Source of the DNA: Pleionea sediminis
Lineage (GTDB): Bacteria > Pseudomonadota > Gammaproteobacteria > Enterobacterales > Kangiellaceae
DNA: 64,000 nucleotides
Direction: 5' to 3'
Assembly: GCF_007570825.1 (NCBI RefSeq)
Contig: NZ_SUNB01000004.1
Location: 186,001-250,000, forward strand
Part shown: positions 44,733 through 52,583 of the stretch, piece after piece
Layout of the letters: each line of letters starts with the position of its first letter
Numbering within the stretch: the stretch's first letter is position 1
Translations under genes and position numbers: made by a program
The notes under the pieces: generated by a model
What the model was told of the DNA's origin: nothing
Database searches by the model: none
The model's input: the letters and a program-made list of their open reading frames with translations, nothing else

Positions 44733-45244
44733 CTGGATTGAAGAACAGTCATTATCTAATGGAAAAAAGGCGCTTAATAATTTTGTTAGGCGCCTTTATC
44801 TCTCAACTAAGAAAAACAACAACGAATATCCCATCAACCGTCCCTTGCTAGATTTAGAATACCGTTTAGTTAACTTAGTCTCGGCGCTATACATTTTAAG
44901 ATTACAGACTTGCTTTTTTTTCAATATCAATCTGTTTGAAATGTACGTTAGTGCGCATGAGAAGTTCTTTTTATCATTCAAAAAAACAAAAAGAAAAAAT
45001 ATCTAAGAAACGACAAAAACAGCAAAAATGGATATCTTTGTTTAATTCGAGATCTTTGACAACACAACAAAACATTATGGTTTCATTAGTGTAATCCTTT
45101 AAATAGAGTACGAGTGTCGCTATGTGAGTAATTAAAATGCGCGACTATTCAAAGAGTCGTCATTTACCTAGTGACAACAGTTTCAACAAAACTTTCAATT
45201 CCAATTATCCTAACGTAACAACAGTTCATTAAAGGTATTTTTAT
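44733..45244. other. Gene-free stretch
   Basis: 512 bp between the terminator-bounded Cys-rich gene and the lectin gene. A frame at 44710-45006 starts with TTG without ribosome site and runs through the terminator at 44766, so I reject it. The rest should hold the lectin gene promoter. Confidence 0.5.
44766..44797 (+). terminator. Terminator after the Cys-rich gene
   Basis: AAAGGCGC (44766-44773) and GCGCCTTT (44790-44797) with a 16-nt AT-rich loop, followed by ATCTCT. Moderate strength. Confidence 0.55.
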
Positions 45245-46483
45245 ATGAAATACAACTCTATGTTTAAAACATTTTTATTTCTTATCTCTGTAGTATTGAT
45301 CTCCTCAATGTATCCATATCCACTTGTCGCAAATGAAAAACCAGAAGGTTTTCCACTAGATAAAAGAAGTAGCACCAATAAAACAGAAAGTGTCTCTGCA
45401 AATACGGTTCGTGCCGAAACAGTTGGCTCATCTGACAGTTATAGCAGTGATGATAAGCTGCGCATAGACACCCCAAGCACGGCCAACAATGGTGATTTGT
45501 TAATGTTATTTTTAAGTCGAACCGACGACTTACTTCCTATCCGTTTAAGCAGCTGGGATTTTGCTGCAGCCTGCTTTAAAACTTCAAATGGGCAAAACTC
45601 GTGTCATCAAGTGCGCGACTGCATCGACCGTGACGGCGACTATTGTATGCGCTTTGATGGCGGTAGTGGACGAGATCTGGCAACGGTTGTCTTTACTAAA
45701 TCCGTAAGTTCCAATGAACCAAATAACTACTCATTTAATTTGCGTGGTAAGAAACCCACCTGGGCCATTATGACCGCAGTCCGTGGTGCAAATTTAAATA
45801 ACCCCATTCGTGACGTAGCAACCGAATCTGACGATGGTTCATCCGACAGTCTTTTCCCGTCTGTTTATGGTAAAGAAAATGATCTTTTATTGTTGTCGAT
45901 GGCATTTGACGACACCGCGCAAAAAGACGATTTTCGCGCACCCGATGGTATGGAGTTAGTCGATTGGACGCGTGGTTCAGATGAAGCAGGATTTCTTTAT
46001 TCAGAAACACTGAGCTCTACTGGAGAAACAGGAAAGAGGAAAACGCATGGGCCGGGCGGCCCGAGTGCAAAAGATGCTCTAATTTCATTAACGGTTCGTG
46101 CGGCGAAAGATGACGATGGCGATGGCGATGGAGGTGATACACCAACTCGTACTAACAGCTTAAAGCCCGATCAACCGATGAAATTTGGCGACCGGTTAAT
46201 TTCCACCAATGGAAATTATCGTTTGTACTTCCAGGGCGATGGTAACTTGGTATTGCGTGATACAGGTGGAAACGCGATTTGGGCCACCGATACGCATAAC
46301 AAGGGCGGCGATAAGTTTATCTTTCAGAATGACAGTAATTTGGTGATCTACTCGGGCACTGAGCCACTTTGGGCGAGTAATACCCATGGGCAGGATGCTG
46401 ATCGATTGGTATTAAATAATAATGGCTCTTTGGTACTGTATCGTGGCAACACTGTCGTTTGGTATGCAGGCAATCAACTTTAA
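45245..46483 (+). CDS. Exported protein with C-terminal bulb-type (B) lectin domain
   Basis: A 412-residue exported protein. Signal peptide about 1-29. Residues 60-285 are a beta-sandwich-like domain of unknown family (GDLLMLFLSRTDDL, ATVVFTKSVSS, WAIMTAVRGANLNNPIRDV). A short Asp/Gly linker (DDDGDGDGGD, about 291-300) leads to a monocot-mannose-type B-lectin domain, about 302-412, with three subdomains. The mannose-site pattern QxDxNxVxY is intact only in the second (QNDSNLVIY); the first has QGDGNLVLR and the third NNNGSLVLY. B-lectins bind mannose in adhesins, proteases and LlpA bacteriocins. Role here unknown: adhesion or glucan/mannan binding are guesses. AAAGG precedes the ATG. Confidence 0.8.
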   Translation: MKYNSMFKTFLFLISVVLISSMYPYPLVANEKPEGFPLDKRSSTNKTESVSANTVRAETVGSSDSYSSDDKLRIDTPSTANNGDLLMLFLSRTDDLLPIRLSSWDFAAACFKTSNGQNSCHQVRDCIDRDGDYCMRFDGGSGRDLATVVFTKSVSSNEPNNYSFNLRGKKPTWAIMTAVRGANLNNPIRDVATESDDGSSDSLFPSVYGKENDLLLLSMAFDDTAQKDDFRAPDGMELVDWTRGSDEAGFLYSETLSSTGETGKRKTHGPGGPSAKDALISLTVRAAKDDDGDGDGGDTPTRTNSLKPDQPMKFGDRLISTNGNYRLYFQGDGNLVLRDTGGNAIWATDTHNKGGDKFIFQNDSNLVIYSGTEPLWASNTHGQDADRLVLNNNGSLVLYRGNTVVWYAGNQL

Positions 46484-46554
46484 AGAACTTGTTAATTGGT
46501 AACTAATTAAAAAGCCACATCGAGAGAATTTTTTGATGTTGCTCGAAAAGCTCA

Positions 46555-46592
46555 TCGCTCCGTAATTTTGTGACGACAAATTTACGGAGCGA
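46555..46592. terminator. Long hairpin after the lectin gene
   Basis: A 17-bp stem with one mismatch (left arm 46555-46571, right arm 46576-46592, arms begin TCGCTCCGTAA and end TTACGGAGCGA) and loop GACG. No T run follows, so it may stabilise the mRNA end rather than stop polymerase. Confidence 0.55.
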
Positions 46593-46720
46593 AAAGTAGG
46601 GGAGATCACTCACTTAAATAATATTCGTAGGTGTTTTACTTTCTTTCAGAAATGGTTGTTACAAAACAAATTCCATAACAATCATTCTGATATGTCGAGC
46701 CATGAGTTGGTTAAATTAAT

Positions 46721-46749
46721 GTACACCCATCGAAAAATGATGGGTGTAC
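46721..46749. terminator. Bidirectional terminator-like hairpin
   Basis: Perfect 11-bp stem GTACACCCATC and GATGGGTGTAC with loop GAAAAAT, just before the 3' end of the convergent serine hydrolase gene. Confidence 0.65.
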
Positions 46750-46765
46750 TAATTAATTATTTCTG

Positions 46766-48597
46766 CTAACGTTCAATATCAGTACAAATATAACGACGAA
46801 CGACTTGCTTACTGGCTAAATCATTACTTTTACCTTCACTAAAAGTACAATCCTTGTAATACGCATAGTGACTGTTATTTTTACTGACAATTGCCACTAA
46901 ATCATCAACGGTTTTTCCTGGTGCTAGCTTACTTTTGTAAGCACGCCGTTTGCTGGCAAGGTTATGTGAAATCCCACTACTGACCCACAATTCACCATTA
47001 TCGTTGTACCAAGCAAAATGCATATCATCATTAGAAGAAACATGAATTAAATTATTAATTGTGTATGCCGGGTCAATCCGAGAAGGATACAGACCGCGAT
47101 TGCTGTCTAAATCTCGACTACTTCCACGCATAACCCATAATCCTTGATCTCGCTTGAGCCAAGCAAAATGAAAATCATTGTTAGCCGAAATATCAAAAAC
47201 TTCTTCAAGTTCTCTTGAACCGTCTAAAGATGAAGGATAAAATTTTCTATCCCAGTCAAAATCTTGGCTGTTTCCAGCTGTTACATAAATTCCAGGGTAA
47301 TAGGCAAAATGGTGATTATCGTTAGCCGAAAGATGCTCTGCGCGAAAGCCGTAGGTTGCATAAACAAAGGCATCAAAAAGCACTCGGGTTAACTCTCCAG
47401 AAGAGAACTCGCCGCTATTGATGGTTGCTGCAGCATAATGATTGCCAGGCAATGGAATAAAACTCGCGCGATAGTTTTTAAAACTGCCACCATGAAATCC
47501 CCATGTTGAGTGTCCTGTATCGTCTGCAAAAATTGAATCATTAATCTGACGCCATAAAATCAAACGCGTCCCTTCAGCTATCGGTCGCTTAATCCGTAAA
47601 CGTATACCATCACTTATTAAATCATTCGAATGACCAAAAACTTTCGCAAATTGCGCCAATTGTCGTGCACTAAAGAAAAAGCCTCCTTGTGGTGCACAAG
47701 CGCTAGGACGAGGAAAATACCCATGAGTAACATTTCGATGTGAATATGATTTGGCAAAACTCTTTTCACCGAGCTCATCGTAAGGATTGCAGACTGGCTT
47801 CTCGCCTGAAAATATCTTAGGAAAAAAACATAAGTCATATAGTTTTTAAACATATTGTTATAAGCCGAAAGTATTGATTCAAAATACTCTTCTCGATCAG
47901 GTAAGTCTCCATACTGCTCTTCGATCCAAGCGGTCTCAGATGGATAAGCTATTGTTGGAATGATAAAACGCATTAACGAAATGTTTGTATTGTTGTAATC
48001 TATACCGCCTGTACCAGGTTGCCTTATAGTACCTCTTTGCAGTGCCCACTCTAATTTTCGCCAACCAGACGGTGGTTGATCTTGAGGTTCTTCACTATTC
48101 GCTTGAATCAAACCTGATTTATGAATAAGTAAATCACGAAATGTAAGGTCTTTTATCCCGTTTTTATATTGCGCTTTCAATCGTGGTGGTAAAAAGTCAG
48201 CTACTTTTGCCTCCAGCTGCTGATTGACAGTTCCCTCGGCGATACGGTTTTCTCGAATTAAATCAAGAAAAGCAACCCCAGTAATTACTTTACTAACAGA
48301 GCCTATATTACTAACAATGCTGGTAGACATAGGTACATTTCCGTTAGATGGTCCTTGTGCGAATCCACCTGCACCATCAACTACGGTTTGTCCTGGTGCC
48401 ACTAAGGTAAAAGAATAACCTTTAACTCTATCTTTTAGACGAGAATGAACAAAATGTTCAAACTTTTGTGGATCAACTTCCGGTATTGCCGAAATAGGTG
48501 ATGTGGCTATAATAAACAGCCACAAACCAATTATCCGATAAAGACCGTTCCTTGAATGAATAGAGCAAACTCTATTCTTTAGTTGGTTATCTTTCAT
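46766..48597 (-). pseudogene. Beta-lactamase-like serine hydrolase with repeat tail, frameshifted
   Basis: Two overlapping frames make one gene. The first (48597 to about 47828) holds the signal peptide and the class-C beta-lactamase / DD-peptidase-like motifs SVSK (Ser 100) and YNN (201-203). The second frame (to 46766) continues SGEKPVCNPYDELGEKSF, then ARQLAQFAKVFG, HGGSFKNYRAS (the third active-site motif region), and a tail of three repeats of about 60 residues (HFAWLKRDQGLWVMRGSSRDL, HFAWYNDNGELWVSSG, HYAYYKD). The frames join at a run of seven A on the plus strand, 47822-47828; eight would restore one protein of about 610 residues. Either a slip mutation, a phase switch or a sequencing error. 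GAGGA lies 8 nt before the start. Confidence 0.8.
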
Positions 48598-49018
48598 CTT
48601 AATATTCCTCTTTTTTTAATATTTATTTAGATATCCAGTTAGCCAATCGCTTGAAGAGCGATATGTGTAACCTCAGCATTTGGAGCATTAACTTGTGTTA
48701 TCAGAGACTCTAGATTTGCATCCCTATGGTAGAAATTATCTAGATTAGGAACTGCTAAGAAAGTGCTCATTTACAAAGACAAAAGACTAATGATAAATTT
48801 TTAACCATACTTACCAATCAAGTATGATAGGCTTCTTTAGGTAATATGCTGGAAACTTTATAACAGAAGGGAAGAACAGAACATTTCTAGGATATCGAAG
48901 TTAGTTATTGATTTTATTACTATTTACCTAAACCAGCGACTAGGAATCTAAATACAATCTATTTAACATAATATATATTATGCGCATTATAGAATACAGC
49001 CCCCAGAGCAACGGTTGG
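48598..49018. other. Mostly gene-free stretch
   Basis: 421 bp containing a 43-codon minus-strand frame (48639-48770, listed separately with low confidence) and the presumed promoter of the serine hydrolase gene. Nothing else supported. Confidence 0.4.
48639..48770 (-). CDS. Possible 43-residue protein upstream of the serine hydrolase
   Basis: A minus-strand frame (MSTFLAVPNLDNFYHRDANL..., ending HIALQAIG) ending 41 bp before the serine hydrolase start. Composition looks protein-like, but no good ribosome site is visible. It could be a small gene, a leader or chance. Confidence 0.25.
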   Translation of the reverse strand: MSTFLAVPNLDNFYHRDANLESLITQVNAPNAEVTHIALQAIG

Positions 49019-49243
49019 CTAATCAACGGTCTTGTTACTGAGTTCTAATATTTCTTTCTTACGAAGCTCTAGATTTTGAAGCTCCTTACGGTTGGCCTGT
49101 AGTTCATCATCCGTTAATCGCTTGGTATTGTTATAGTGATCTCTATGAATTAAGTTTCTTCTTTCAGTCTCTTCGATAATCTGTACGTATTCATCTAAGT
49201 ATTCAGGATTAACGTTTGGCATCTGTTTAGGCTCATCAGACAT
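49019..49243 (-). CDS. Small soluble protein, unknown
   Basis: A 74-residue charged helical protein with a strong AAGGAG site 6 nt before the ATG. The C-terminal half (LTDDELQANRKELQNLELRKKEIL) is a predicted coiled coil. No signal peptide and no family recognised. Monocistronic, minus strand. The ribosome site makes it a likely real gene. Confidence 0.6.
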   Translation of the reverse strand: MSDEPKQMPNVNPEYLDEYVQIIEETERRNLIHRDHYNNTKRLTDDELQANRKELQNLELRKKEILELSNKTVD

Positions 49244-49354
49244 AAATATCTCCTTGCTAATTAACGTCTTTGGTAACTCAGTTTAGTTTACAGATTGGAA
49301 TTTGCTTGGATTAAATATCCACATTTTCAGTGGATAACCCTGTTTAAAAGACTC

Positions 49355-49370
49355 TGGGGCTAACGCCCCA
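49355..49370 (-). terminator. GC-rich hairpin
   Basis: TGGGGC-TAAC-GCCCCA. On the minus strand it is followed after a few bases by TCTTTT, so it may end the minus-strand transcript of the two genes at 49570-51186. Confidence 0.4.
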
Positions 49371-49413
49371 AGGTTAATCAAGGGTGGTTTCTACTGCGTT
49401 TTTGACGATTCAT

Positions 49414-49546
49414 TAGAGACCATTTGTTCGACGGTATCTAAGGCAGTCTCAGCTAGGTTCGCTATGGCCTGATGACGGCCATCGGGTTGACTGGACGTTC
49501 CCTGCGTCGATTCCGCACCCGCCTCGTCGGCATGCACCGCTTCGCT
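49414..49546. repeat. Dispersed intergenic repeat, copy 1
   Basis: About 130 bp of higher GC than its surroundings. It matches 60124-60250 over its whole length, with an exact core from GGTTGACTGGACGTTCCCTG to GATTCCGCAC. It lies downstream of the minus-strand gene ending at 49570. A decayed third copy lies near 52331. Contains no insertion-sequence gene; could be a MITE-like or structural-RNA element. Confidence 0.75.
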
Positions 49547-49569
49547 GCAATAGAAAACGAGCCTGTATA

Positions 49570-50124
49570 TTAATGTATTAGATAACTATCACTTTCAGGC
49601 TCGTCATTTTCTGTATCTGCAGCATCAACCCAGCGGAAATGTTCTTCAATGGCTTTTTGAGCATCATTAACAGATACATTACTTAGGCACCAATTCCAGA
49701 AAGCATTTCCAGCATCGTATTCGGCGTGGTTGCTGGCTTCTTTTTGGTATTGAGGCGCAAACTTATATGCCATACTGTGAGCTTGCTTAGCTATTGAATG
49801 TTCGAATTTTTTTCGAGGAGATTCGTCATTAGACTCATCATCGATAGAAAAATTATTTTTTAATTCTTCTTCAAACTCGGAATCTGAATACTTAAAATCC
49901 CGGCGATAGGCTGCAATAAGTAAAGCATTTTTTTGGACACTTTGAGCATTTTTTGCACATGTGTTGTGGCGGAATTCTTGGGCTTCTAAATGCTCTCCAG
50001 AGAAATCATAGGTCATTTTTATATCATACCATTCCGGTAATTCCTGCTTTTCATTGGCAAATAGTGATGGTAATAGAGTAAGCATGAGTATTCGACTCAA
50101 AATACTATATTTTACGATCTTCAT
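49570..50124 (-). CDS. Exported protein of unknown function
   Basis: A 184-residue protein with a signal peptide (1-23, ending LLPSLFANE). The mature part is charged and helical, with two Cys (NTCAKNAQ and NWCLSNVS) that may pair, and an acidic C-terminus. I do not recognise a family. It is 24 bp downstream of the alpha/beta hydrolase gene on the same strand, so both are likely one transcript; a periplasmic role linked with it is possible but not shown. AAAGGA lies before the ATG. Confidence 0.65.
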   Translation of the reverse strand: MKIVKYSILSRILMLTLLPSLFANEKQELPEWYDIKMTYDFSGEHLEAQEFRHNTCAKNAQSVQKNALLIAAYRRDFKYSDSEFEEELKNNFSIDDESNDESPRKKFEHSIAKQAHSMAYKFAPQYQKEASNHAEYDAGNAFWNWCLSNVSVNDAQKAIEEHFRWVDAADTENDEPESDSYLIH

Positions 50125-50148
50125 TATGTTCTATTCCTTTATTTAAAT

Positions 50149-51186
50149 TTAATTGACAAATTTATTGATAATCTCGAAATATATTTCCGGTTGCTCCCAC
50201 CAAATAATATGTCCCGCTTTTTCAATAAAATAATATTTTGCACCCAACAGCTCAGTAAATTCAATAGCTATACCATAGGGTATAAAATCACATTGAGCAT
50301 GCAATGTTATAGCTGGTATTTCCACACTTTTTAACATCGGTCTAATATCTTCAAACTCAGGATTATAATTAGTTGACATATATGCATACGCACCAGCACC
50401 TCCCTCTTCTTGCTTAACATTTTTTGGATCACAAACCATTCCTTTGGTTACCTCTGTTATGAGGTTATTAAATAAAGTATCCATCTCTTTGTCGCTAATA
50501 AGCTTAGTATCCATTAATAACGCACCTGCCATTGCGAGCATCGGCTTTGGCCTAAAAATAGCTGAATCAGAAGTCTTGTGATAACTCCAAGGCTCAATAA
50601 ACCGGTATTCTTCGGGTGGCTTGATATTATATCGAAGGGGAAAGCCTTCTTGATCATAGTGCTCAGGTGTAATGCCACCCGGCGATGAAAAAACAACTTT
50701 ACTAACAAGCTCTGGATAATGTGCAATAAAATGTGTTGCGAGATCAGCGCCGAAAGAATGACCAATCAAGATAACTTTGTCCGCTTTAATATGCTGGGTC
50801 ACAATTTCATGCAAGTCTTCAATGTGCCTTGTAAAGTTTACATCCGAAAAACTTGGCGGCCGCTCAGAAAGTCCTGAACCTAGCTGATCGTAAAAATATA
50901 TCGCTCTCCCCTTGTTTCCCAGAGGCTTCAATGTGTCGATCGTCGATGAATGTATGTAGCCTCCGGGACCACCGTGAAGAAAAATGATCGGCGCTTTATT
51001 ATCATTTCTTTCTCCAAACATACTAAATGCGATTTTAAATCCTCTATTAAGTTGCCAATACTGTGTTGTTGCGCGCTTTTCGATCTGGGTTACCTTACTA
51101 TTTTCAGGTAAATAAGCAAAAATCATGAATGTGATGAGAGAAATTGCGAATAAACTTCCTAGGTATTTAAATATTTTTTTTATCAT
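50149..51186 (-). CDS. Alpha/beta hydrolase, proline-iminopeptidase-like
   Basis: A 345-residue membrane-anchored or exported hydrolase. N-terminal helix about 4-24, then the alpha/beta hydrolase core: PIIFLHGGPGGYIHSS (oxyanion), FYDQLGSGLSERP, and the nucleophile ILIGHSFGADLATHF, with Asp in HAQCDFIPYG and His in KAGHIIWWEQPE near the end. The HGGPGG motif and overall size fit proline iminopeptidase / S33 family relatives that cleave N-terminal Pro or other small amides and esters. Substrate unknown. I start at ATG 51186 because the longer frame to 51237 only adds a non-conserved stretch. First gene of a two-gene unit. Confidence 0.85.
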   Translation of the reverse strand: MIKKIFKYLGSLFAISLITFMIFAYLPENSKVTQIEKRATTQYWQLNRGFKIAFSMFGERNDNKAPIIFLHGGPGGYIHSSTIDTLKPLGNKGRAIYFYDQLGSGLSERPPSFSDVNFTRHIEDLHEIVTQHIKADKVILIGHSFGADLATHFIAHYPELVSKVVFSSPGGITPEHYDQEGFPLRYNIKPPEEYRFIEPWSYHKTSDSAIFRPKPMLAMAGALLMDTKLISDKEMDTLFNNLITEVTKGMVCDPKNVKQEEGGAGAYAYMSTNYNPEFEDIRPMLKSVEIPAITLHAQCDFIPYGIAIEFTELLGAKYYFIEKAGHIIWWEQPEIYFEIINKFVN

Positions 51187-51823
51187 TTTTAATCCATTTA
51201 TTAAGAACTCAAGCGATTTGCAATTTGATAGGATCAAAGTATTAATGACAAGTCACCAATTGTAAGAAAATTCTGTAAGGATTATGCTTTCGACTTTTTA
51301 AAACTGTACTTTTGTTGTCTGAAAGACATCGGTCAAGATTTGGGCGTTTTTAAGGCAGAAATTCACGAGCATCACTACTTAAAAGATAGAGAGAAAAGAC
51401 ACCAACTGGCTAATATACAACCAGTTATCCCTAGTTCAATTTGATTATAAAAGGGGACTCAAATGTCCCATATCGTTCTAGTAGAGCTTAATTTATTTAG
51501 TACTCCTAAATCGTTCACCGTAAAACGTTATCCTTTATCTTCCCCTGATGATGAGAATCCTTGTCAGCTATTGACCGGACGTCTCCAGAGCCGTTATCAC
51601 TCACATAAACTTTCTCCATTCTGATTAGTATCAATCAGTTACATGAGCCTTAGGTTCCTTCTTTAACCGGCAATCAATCAACGGACTCTCTGTTTTCAGC
51701 AGCGATGTCGGAATTTTTCAATCATTGGTCGGATAAATGAAATAACGTACCAAATACTTATTTCCATAATGCCTTAAACTACTGAAATTCCAGAACTGAT
51801 TGGTAAGCGCCACTGATTTTCTA
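51187..51823. other. Region with one possible small gene
   Basis: 637 bp between divergent genes. It holds a 53-codon frame at 51463 with a good ribosome site (listed separately); the rest is presumably promoter sequence. Confidence 0.45.
51463..51624 (+). CDS. Possible 53-residue protein, unknown
   Basis: A short frame with AGGGGA 5-6 nt before the ATG (51463). The product starts MSHIVLVELNLFSTPKSF and is polar in its second half. No family, no signal peptide. The ribosome site is the main support. Confidence 0.35.
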   Translation: MSHIVLVELNLFSTPKSFTVKRYPLSSPDDENPCQLLTGRLQSRYHSHKLSPF

Positions 51824-52270
51824 ATGAGCAGAACTTTGAAATTTAAGAACAACACACTTGCAAAACACTTAATAAATGAAGAAAAGGTGTATTTCGAACT
51901 ATTCGGCGCTCACATCAACCTTATTGTCGATAATTACACTTCAGCCGACAGTCAAATTTTCGCTTCGCAGTTGAATAATTTGCCTGAAAAGACAATAAAA
52001 AGCCTCTGCGAGGCAACCTCTGAGTACTGCAACAATAAATTATACGCAATAGGAAAGTCAGCGATTCAATTCGAAAAAACCGAGAGCATTCTGTGTTATT
52101 TACGCCCAATTTTGTTACTGGTTTCTTTTGAGGGCTCCAAACGAATAATGACTTTAAATTTAGAGTTTGAATGCTCATTGTTGAATAAAAGTGTCATAGA
52201 GTGGGTTATACAAGGCGATACCATCCTTCATGTTGGTTCTTTTTATGATAACCCCCAATTTTGTCAGTAG
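51824..52270 (+). CDS. Small protein of unknown function
   Basis: A 148-residue soluble protein. The C-terminal segment, in which an ECS motif is followed by WVIQGDTILHVGSF, vaguely recalls the end of DUF6985-like proteins, but I would not assign it. No signal peptide. ATG 51824 is preferred over TTG 51800. No strong ribosome site. A decayed copy of the dispersed repeat lies downstream. Stand-alone gene. Confidence 0.55.
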   Translation: MSRTLKFKNNTLAKHLINEEKVYFELFGAHINLIVDNYTSADSQIFASQLNNLPEKTIKSLCEATSEYCNNKLYAIGKSAIQFEKTESILCYLRPILLLVSFEGSKRIMTLNLEFECSLLNKSVIEWVIQGDTILHVGSFYDNPQFCQ

Positions 52271-52583
52271 CGAATCCATAACCCGTAACTTTAAACCTAT
52301 TACTCGCTGAATTGACTAGACTTGATTTTTATTGATTCCGCACCCTTCTCGTCAGTGAGCCCAGCTTCTACTAACAAGAACTCTGAATTTGGATATCAAT
52401 TTATTAATGGGATAAGTGTTAAGTTGATTTTTACGGGTTGAGCAAGATGGCATTTCTCAACAAACTCTTAAAATAACTGCGCACTAGTCGCAAGGTTAAA
52501 TATTTTCGTTTAGTCGTTTCTTCAGTCAAAAGAAACCGAGTTTAAATTCGCATTCTTTTGACCGAGGAAATTGAGAATTTGAT
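52271..52583. other. Gene-free stretch
   Basis: 313 bp between convergent genes. Contains the decayed repeat copy at 52331-52368. No clear terminator seen. Confidence 0.5.
52331..52368. repeat. Dispersed intergenic repeat, decayed partial copy
   Basis: ATTGATTCCGCACCCTTCTC and the following bases match the end of the 130-bp repeat at 49.5 and 60.2 kb with several mismatches; the first part is lost. Confidence 0.5.

Noticed and set aside
44710-45006. 98-codon frame starting with TTG
   Set aside because: No ribosome site, runs through a terminator hairpin, composition not protein-like.
4857-49282. TAACTCAGT seen at several spacers (4858, 18355, 29759, 49274)
   Set aside because: A 9-mer found a few times in 64 kb of AT-rich DNA is near chance, and positions share no common context.
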